Shown here: positions 58,137 through 64,000 of the stretch, one piece after another
Position numbering within the stretch: position 1 is the first letter of the stretch
Layout: each line of letters opens with the position of its first letter
DNA from: Arctopsyche grandis
Taxonomy: Eukaryota; Arthropoda; Insecta; Trichoptera; Hydropsychidae
Reading direction: 5' to 3'
DNA: 64,000 nucleotides
Assembly (NCBI RefSeq): GCF_051622035.1
Contig: NC_135359.1
Coordinates: 31,649,501-31,713,500, forward strand
Notes under the pieces: model-generated
The model's database searches: none
Seen by the model: only the letters and a program-made list of their open reading frames with translations
Told to the model about the DNA's origin: nothing
Translations under genes and position numbers: made by a program

Positions 58137-61100
58137 TGGCGGACTGGGACTGAAATTAGTACATGCCAGGAGTCAAAGGGGGCCCCCAGGGTTAAAAAAA
58201 ATTTTTCCTCCCCCCCCCCCCCCATATATAAAAAAAAAAATCTTTTTTTTTTATCACGCTAAAAATCTAGGGTAAAAAATAAATCAAATTTTCAAAAATG
58301 CACGAATCAAAAATAAAAATTGCAATTATATTTTGCAATTTTTATTTTTATTTTTATTAATTAGAATATACACATACTACACGTCTTACTGGCAATTAAC
58401 AGAAATACAAAATGTATATAGGAAACTTTATTTACAAGATAGGACTGAACCGAGATTCAACAAGGACATACACATAAAATACATAATTATAAAAGAATAA
58501 TAAAAAATCTAAAAGAAAAATTGGAAAATTAAGAGTATATTAGCAAACGTTTGAGTCCTTTCGACGCTTGTGCATATCTGTTAATAATTTCTTCTGCATC
58601 CAAATCATCTAACATTTGCTTCTCAATAGAAAGGAACATAAAATTTTCTAAATTTTCTTCAGACAACGTATTTCTCAGTCTGTTCTTAATTATTTTTAAT
58701 TTTGAAAACGTCCTCTCACATTGCACTTGTGTAACTGAGAGTGTGGAGACGATTTTGTATAATTCATATAGGTTATCATACGCTTTGTCGTGTAGTCTGT
58801 TCGACGATAAAATTTTTAAAACGCACGATGGACATGTTCTGCAAGTTTTACAGCTGCTGCTGTCATCCTCACTCTCACTAATTTGAAGTAATAGCTTCAA
58901 TATATCAAAATTTGAGGCAAATGAAACCAATTCTAATTTTACATTGCCTCTTTTGATTAGTGGAAAGAACTTCACAACACCATCCAATGCAATATCATCA
59001 AGGCCTTTTTCTGCAATAATTTTAAAATTAGCTGGGTCCAACCAAGATAAATCTTTATACAACTGCTTGTGATGTATAAATCGTGATTGTAGCGATTGGA
59101 CAATGCGATCCATTATAAGGTTAAATACAGTTATTCGAAAATCAGCCAGAGGATCCGAAGAATTTCCTTCATCATTAGTTACTTCATCTGCCATTCTTTT
59201 CTTCTTCCTTTGTCTTTTAACAGGCAACGCTGTTTCTATAGAATCAATTTCCAATGTTTGATTTTCATCCATATTAATCATTGAAATCATATCATTACAT
59301 ATTGTTACGAATTCGAAAGCCTTACTGTGAACATTATGGAATGTTCTTTTCTGTTCCATCAACTTTGTTGTTGCTGTATCTACCAAACTCCATGCAGTAA
59401 ACATATCTAAACAATTTGTTTGTAAATAACTAGACAAGGGGGCTGTGGTTTCAAATATGTACAAGTAAGTAAATGCTGTCAATATGGTTTCAAACTTTTG
59501 AAGACTCTGGAGTAAATAAGTGGCTTCGTGCTTCGTTTTTGCATCAAACTTGTCTGAATCCTGTATCATTGATAAGCATGTAAGTAGATTTACGAAAGTA
59601 CTAGCAGTGGGATCATTAAAATGTCCAAATATTGTTGTTGCTGCATTAGATTTTCCCGACCACCTGGTTTCACCAATTAGTTTTAATCTTTTCATCTTTT
59701 CTTGCCCCAGTTGTTTTTCAACAACTCCTATCCACACAGACATTCTCTTATATGATCCATTTATAAAAGTTGCTAAATTTTGAAGCAAATTAAAAAAAGA
59801 AACTGCAGACACACAACATTTTGTGGTTTCAGTTACTACCAAATTTAAGACATGGGCATAACACCATATATGAACATGTTGATCTGCCATGTTAGCAAGT
59901 TTACTCTGCAAACCATTATACTCTCCATGGTAGCTTGCAGCACCATCGGTGCTATCAGATATACAATTTTTAGGGTCAATATTAAGATGTTGCAACTTTT
60001 CAGTCAATAAATTAAAAAGTCCCTGTCCTGTACCATCATTACACGGCACAATTGAAAGTAGGCGCTCATAGACAATGCTTTTATGCACATACCGAATAAT
60101 GATGCTAAATTGATCGATGATTGTATTATCCTGTGTTGAATCAACCTGGATAGAATAATATTTTGCTTCAAAAACTTCATGACTAATTCTTTCTTGAATC
60201 ATAGTTTTCATAATATGGATTAACCTATTAACAGTTGTTTTGCTCAAGTAGGTAATTAGTCCACCACGGCCTTTATTTCCCGCCTTTCCTTGGTGCTTAA
60301 GTCGTTTCATTCTTTGATATGACTTTTTTTGCACTGCAGAAACGTGAGCTGCTATAATGGTGTCATATTTTGCCATCAACTGCACTGAAGCCAAAAAATT
60401 ACCATGATTCGAAGCTTCATCATCCAGAGTATAGGCCGATTCATTTCTGTGACTTCGAAAAGAAACTGCTTGCTTGCCTAACATCTTTATGATGTCTATA
60501 ATCCTCATGACAATACTTCTTTGCTTTAGTACCTTTTCTTTCTTTTGAATTAATGATGACGCAAAAAAATTATCTAATGTTCCATTATTAACCACACTGA
60601 TATATTGATGAACATTTCGCACATGGGTTGTTGTCGATTCGTGCACAGCCAAGTTCTGGCTAATACGTCTGTAGTCACTAAAGCCATGTACAAATGATGA
60701 TGAATCCGATTTGGGACACTCAAACGCTAAGCAATATGAACAATATAAGCACTTATTTTCTATGTTATATGTTAGCCAATTTCTTGGGACTGAATCATTC
60801 ATAGTGTTTCTCTCATATAATCGAGCATCAAATGGTAGATCACTTACAGGCTGAAATGGATGTTCAGCAAAAAATTGTTTCAGATTGTCTCGCGATGGAT
60901 ATTGAAATATTCCAGTAGTACATTTTTTTTCTTGTGTAGGTTCAATAACATCATGTGCCTCAGAATTTATGTCTGAAGTAATATCTAATTCCTTGTCACT
61001 AGTTGAAACTATAGGTATATGCGCGGATGTTGCAACTATAGGAAATATAGTCTGTACAGATACCGGAATAATGAAGCCTGAAGTACTGGGCCTGGGTTGA

Positions 61101-61414
61101 TTAATATAGGATGCACTTATTCTTGTCTCTATATCCAAAGAATTTCTTTCTTGTTCTTGCAACTCACTTGTCAATACATCATCGCCATGAGTATTGTTTC
61201 TTGTTTCTTGATTATTTGTTGCGCAACTGGACATTGATGCGGGAAGTGGTTGTGGTACTATAAAATCTGTAATAGATCTGCAATACTTGGCTGACTTCTG
61301 TTTTTTTGTTTCTTGGCGTTCTTTGCGTTTTAGTGATCCAGATTTATACCTTCTCTTTTCCATGTTAATAGGGGTAATATATCTGAAAATCAAAACCGAT
61401 TTATATTTTTGCAA
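58134..61414 (-). mobile_element. hAT element with intact transposase; one terminus found
   Basis: The terminus CAGTGGCGGACTGGGACTGA (58134-58153) and the following bases, including the C run at about 58206-58223, match the inverted right end of the non-autonomous hAT at 18832-20765. No matching terminus was seen upstream of the transposase start to the end of the window, so the 5' end is missing, diverged or outside. The upper coordinate is only the end of the open frame. Confidence 0.7.
58529..61363 (-). CDS. hAT transposase (TTF zinc finger, ZMYM-like), intact frame
   Basis: DDE-type transposase of the hAT superfamily, 944 residues from MEKRRYKSGSLKRKER at 61363 (the open frame begins 17 codons earlier). 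A basic N-terminus is followed by the TTF-type zinc finger region (PRNWLTYNIENKCLYCSYCL, then HESTTTHVRNVH). The RNase H-like core has YYSIQVDSTQD (first Asp) and CISDSTDGAASYHGEYNG (second Asp), then the ETRWSGKSNA motif. The C-terminal dimerisation region with VQCERTFSKLKIIKNRLR contains the catalytic Glu. No stop or frameshift. It could mobilise the matching non-autonomous element in this window. A domesticated host gene is the alternative, but the adjoining terminal repeat favours a transposon. Confidence 0.9.
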   Translation of the reverse strand: MEKRRYKSGSLKRKERQETKKQKSAKYCRSITDFIVPQPLPASMSSCATNNQETRNNTHGDDVLTSELQEQERNSLDIETRISASYINQPRPSTSGFIIPVSVQTIFPIVATSAHIPIVSTSDKELDITSDINSEAHDVIEPTQEKKCTTGIFQYPSRDNLKQFFAEHPFQPVSDLPFDARLYERNTMNDSVPRNWLTYNIENKCLYCSYCLAFECPKSDSSSFVHGFSDYRRISQNLAVHESTTTHVRNVHQYISVVNNGTLDNFFASSLIQKKEKVLKQRSIVMRIIDIIKMLGKQAVSFRSHRNESAYTLDDEASNHGNFLASVQLMAKYDTIIAAHVSAVQKKSYQRMKRLKHQGKAGNKGRGGLITYLSKTTVNRLIHIMKTMIQERISHEVFEAKYYSIQVDSTQDNTIIDQFSIIIRYVHKSIVYERLLSIVPCNDGTGQGLFNLLTEKLQHLNIDPKNCISDSTDGAASYHGEYNGLQSKLANMADQHVHIWCYAHVLNLVVTETTKCCVSAVSFFNLLQNLATFINGSYKRMSVWIGVVEKQLGQEKMKRLKLIGETRWSGKSNAATTIFGHFNDPTASTFVNLLTCLSMIQDSDKFDAKTKHEATYLLQSLQKFETILTAFTYLYIFETTAPLSSYLQTNCLDMFTAWSLVDTATTKLMEQKRTFHNVHSKAFEFVTICNDMISMINMDENQTLEIDSIETALPVKRQRKKKRMADEVTNDEGNSSDPLADFRITVFNLIMDRIVQSLQSRFIHHKQLYKDLSWLDPANFKIIAEKGLDDIALDGVVKFFPLIKRGNVKLELVSFASNFDILKLLLQISESEDDSSSCKTCRTCPSCVLKILSSNRLHDKAYDNLYELYKIVSTLSVTQVQCERTFSKLKIIKNRLRNTLSEENLENFMFLSIEKQMLDDLDAEEIINRYAQASKGLKRLLIYS

Positions 61415-61566
61415 AGCAGTTTCTTCTCTTTTTGTTTTTACAGGGTTTATTATACGATTTTTTTAATTCTTCGTATTAATAAGGATTTTCATTCAATTAT
61501 AATTATATTTTTAATCGATGCTAATTACAAATTCTTTATATGTAAAATAACACTGCTCTACACGAA
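61415..61566. other. Short AT-rich spacer
   Basis: No hAT terminus or gene recognised. Confidence 0.4.
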
Positions 61567-62202
61567 AAATGGTTCAGAGACCAGATATGAATTTTCTTAT
61601 AGATATATTTACAGTGAACCCGAATCTGGTAATAAAAAATGTTGGTTGGCCCGAGATTCGGAGATACATACATATGTATATGTGTTTTTTAAATCGCGCG
61701 ATTTTTCTATATCTTGGTGTTGTTCGGTCGATGTCTCAAAATCTGTCAATTTACTGTTCAAAATGAATATTGGAATCTATAGTCGGGTATTTTATCTTTC
61801 ATTTGTAGTACTTTTCAGCTTTCAAATCTCTCTAAATAGTCGTCCAGTTCAAATCAAAAGTCAAAAGTACGTATTTTCATTTGGGATTTTTTCCCATTGT
61901 TAATACTATTTTATATTGAGTATTTTCTATTGAAACATGTTTATTGAGATAGTGTTCTGGCCACACTATTTTTTTTTTCGTTTAAAAGGGTTAATCGGAA
62001 GTGTGCTGAATTTTAAATCATTTTGAACAGGAAATTGACAGATTTTGAGACATCGACCGAACAACACCAAGATATAGAAAAATCGCGTGATTTAAAAAAC
62101 ACATATATCTCCGAATCTCTAGCCAATCAACATTTTTTATTACCAGATTCGTGTTCATTGGGCATAGATCTATAAGAAAACTCATATCTCGTCTCTGAAC
62201 CA
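61567..62202. repeat. Long inverted repeat, arms about 190 bp
   Basis: Left arm 61567-61765 and right arm 62019-62202 are inverted copies with scattered differences: TGGTTCAGAGACCAGATATG opposite its near reverse complement, and GTTGTTCGGTCGATGTCTCA in full. The spacer contains, at 61955-62015, the repeat also inserted in zinc-finger copy B (25966-26022, inverted). Possibly a foldback transposon; no terminal target duplication identified. Confidence 0.85.
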
Positions 62203-64000
62203 AAAAAAAGTCGTCATTTGTCGAACATTGTAATCAACGGGACTATATAATATTATGTTTTTGTAGTTAATATATGTTCAATTCATCATCCAAGACTATT
62301 ATAAAACGATTGAATCCACAATTAAATCGACTACCATGGCAGGTGTTGTCAATTGACTTTTAAATATTTAAATTATTATGGTATAGTAAGAAGATTATAA
62401 ATGATGTTCAATCGAACACCTCGTATCTGAATCAAAGAACTACATAATTTTATATGCAAAAGTTACCAATATTTGAAACGAATTCAATGAATATAACGAG
62501 CCTATCCCTTTAATTGTTTGGTTTTCGGGATTAAGGATTTCGTATGGTTACAATTATTTTTTTAACTGATGCTAATTGTAAATGCCTCTAAATGTAATTT
62601 TATATTCCCCATGGGTTTTACCAAACTTTTAAAAAAAAGGGAATATACCAAAATGTATTATGGATGATCCTACTATGATGCTATCAGTTTATTTTTAAAT
62701 GGCCAACATTTGCATCGATTTACCTGCTTACACAATAAGGGTGTCTCGATACCTGGAAAACATCATGTAATACATTTTTTTACGCAGCGAACAATCAACA
62801 ATTAACTATAATTATTATTTAATTGTCATGTCTATAGAAAAATTTATGTTATGAATAGATGATCTTGCAATTGACAATAATACCCATGTCAAAATAACAA
62901 TTTTAGCAAGTTTCATATTTATGCACCGGAAGACAAAAATGATTAGTAAAAATACGTTTTAGCAAAAGTGGACTTTTCGCTACCTTTTCGAAATAAAGGA
63001 AAAACCACAATTTCGTTTTTTACGAGATATGATAGGTAAAGTACATTTAGTCTTACTTCAACTTTCGTTGGAGACATTCATCCATTATCTGATCAAATTT
63101 CATCCGATCTGTTTTTTTATTTATTAATTCGCGACTCCTAACTATTGAACCAACTGCTACGTATACATAATAACTACGACCTGGCCGTCCTTGGATTTAT
63201 CACTTCACGACTTATCTACATACATACTGGACTTCCCACTACACATCTAAAGCCTGGACCGCCCTTGGATTCATTCTTAGAGAGTGCAGTTTTTAAATAA
63301 ATGTATATATGTATGTATGTATATAATTTTTCTTCTCATTTTATTATTTTGAGATTTTTTATAGTGCTTTGGTGAAATCTTAAAATTAAATCGTATTGGG
63401 TAGGATACCCAATATTAAGAGAAGCAGACTTACTTAATCGCTTTCTATTTTCAGTTTATTGAGTTTATAAATATTACAATAAATATTTCCTTTCTTTTCC
63501 CTAAAAATATTGCAAAAATGTATTACAAATGTGACGTGAGGAAATAGTTCATTAACTAAATAGAAACTTAAATCGAAAAAATGCGGCAAATAAATTTTCA
63601 ATATAAAGAATTATCAAAAAAACTAAAATTAAAATTCGATCTCCGGCTCAATTTCACCGGATACGATTTGCCTTTGAAATCGAATTGAGATTATGTCCAA
63701 AAATCGATAAATAATTAAACTTTGCAGTTGAAATAGCATATCGTAGAGAAAACATAACAGTTAAATTTTTTTCAAATTAAGTTAAAGTATTGATCGATAA
63801 AATATTACTAAAAATTACTATCGTGAAGGCAATGTTTTTTTTTATTAAATTTGCTTTTCTCTAGTAAGTTGACCAAATAAATGTCAGTTAACAACACTTG
63901 CCACGATATTCGATTCCACTGCGGAGAATTTATTCAAGCATTACAATTTTTCATATTCACAAAAAAATTTGAGGCATAGCGTGGGTTGTGCAACACTTCC
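62203..64000. other. Unassigned AT-rich stretch to window end
   Basis: No supported gene. Around 63180-63290 two related phrases, CTGGCCGTCCTTGGATTTAT and CTGGACCGCCCTTGGATTCA, lie about 75 bp apart and precede an AATAAA-like site, perhaps a retroelement end. Confidence 0.4.

Overview
The window looks like insect nuclear DNA, AT-rich, gene-poor and dominated by transposable elements. The evidence is one conserved eukaryotic housekeeping gene (AP-1 complex mu subunit, single coding exon), three copies of a ZAD-C2H2 zinc-finger gene (ZAD is an arthropod domain expanded in insects), GT-AG introns of about 100 bp, R1-clade and RTE-clade non-LTR retrotransposons, hAT, piggyBac, MULE-like and Helitron relics, LTR remnants and very long (TA)n arrays. 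I cannot name the species or order from sequence alone.

Layout. 1-1459: AT-rich flank with two (TA)n arrays. 1460-11722 (unit A) and 14841-27270 (unit B) are two near-identical, same-orientation copies of one block: the 3' part of an R1-like retrotransposon, a second R1-type fragment on the minus strand, hAT-derived sequence, a (TA)n array, a 240-bp foldback, a ZAD zinc-finger gene, then hAT and RTE fragments. The copies differ by clean insertions, so each supplies an empty site for the other: a hAT with an 8-bp target duplication only in B, and a roughly 920-bp inverted-repeat element only in A. 27258-28099: piggyBac relic. 28800-30490: about 120-bp tandem repeat split by a structurally complete non-autonomous Helitron, followed by a second Helitron and a 1-kb (TA)n array. 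32725-38105: truncated RTE, Helitron fragment, FP-domain fragment and a MULE/ZSWIM-like relic inside a possible 3-kb inverted-repeat element. 38569-40082: third zinc-finger copy, inverted. 40992-43744: LTR remnants, a Helitron 3' end and a broken BTB-BACK (kelch-like) gene. 46629-47134: piggyBac-type MITE. 47883-50420: AP-1 mu gene with candidate 5' UTR exon. 50480-52980: hAT relic with a nested RTE fragment, and an LTR. 54427-57395: an apparently intact RTE open reading frame. 58134-61363: an apparently intact hAT transposase. 61567-62202: long inverted repeat. The rest is unassigned AT-rich sequence.

How it works together. Only AP-1 mu and the zinc-finger genes look like host genes; each zinc-finger array is cut by a premature stop, with finger-coding sequence downstream. 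The intact hAT shares its terminal sequence with the non-autonomous hAT at 18832-20765, making it a plausible source of transposase for that family. Most other features are relics, and several give clear insertion histories through target-site duplications and paralogous empty sites.
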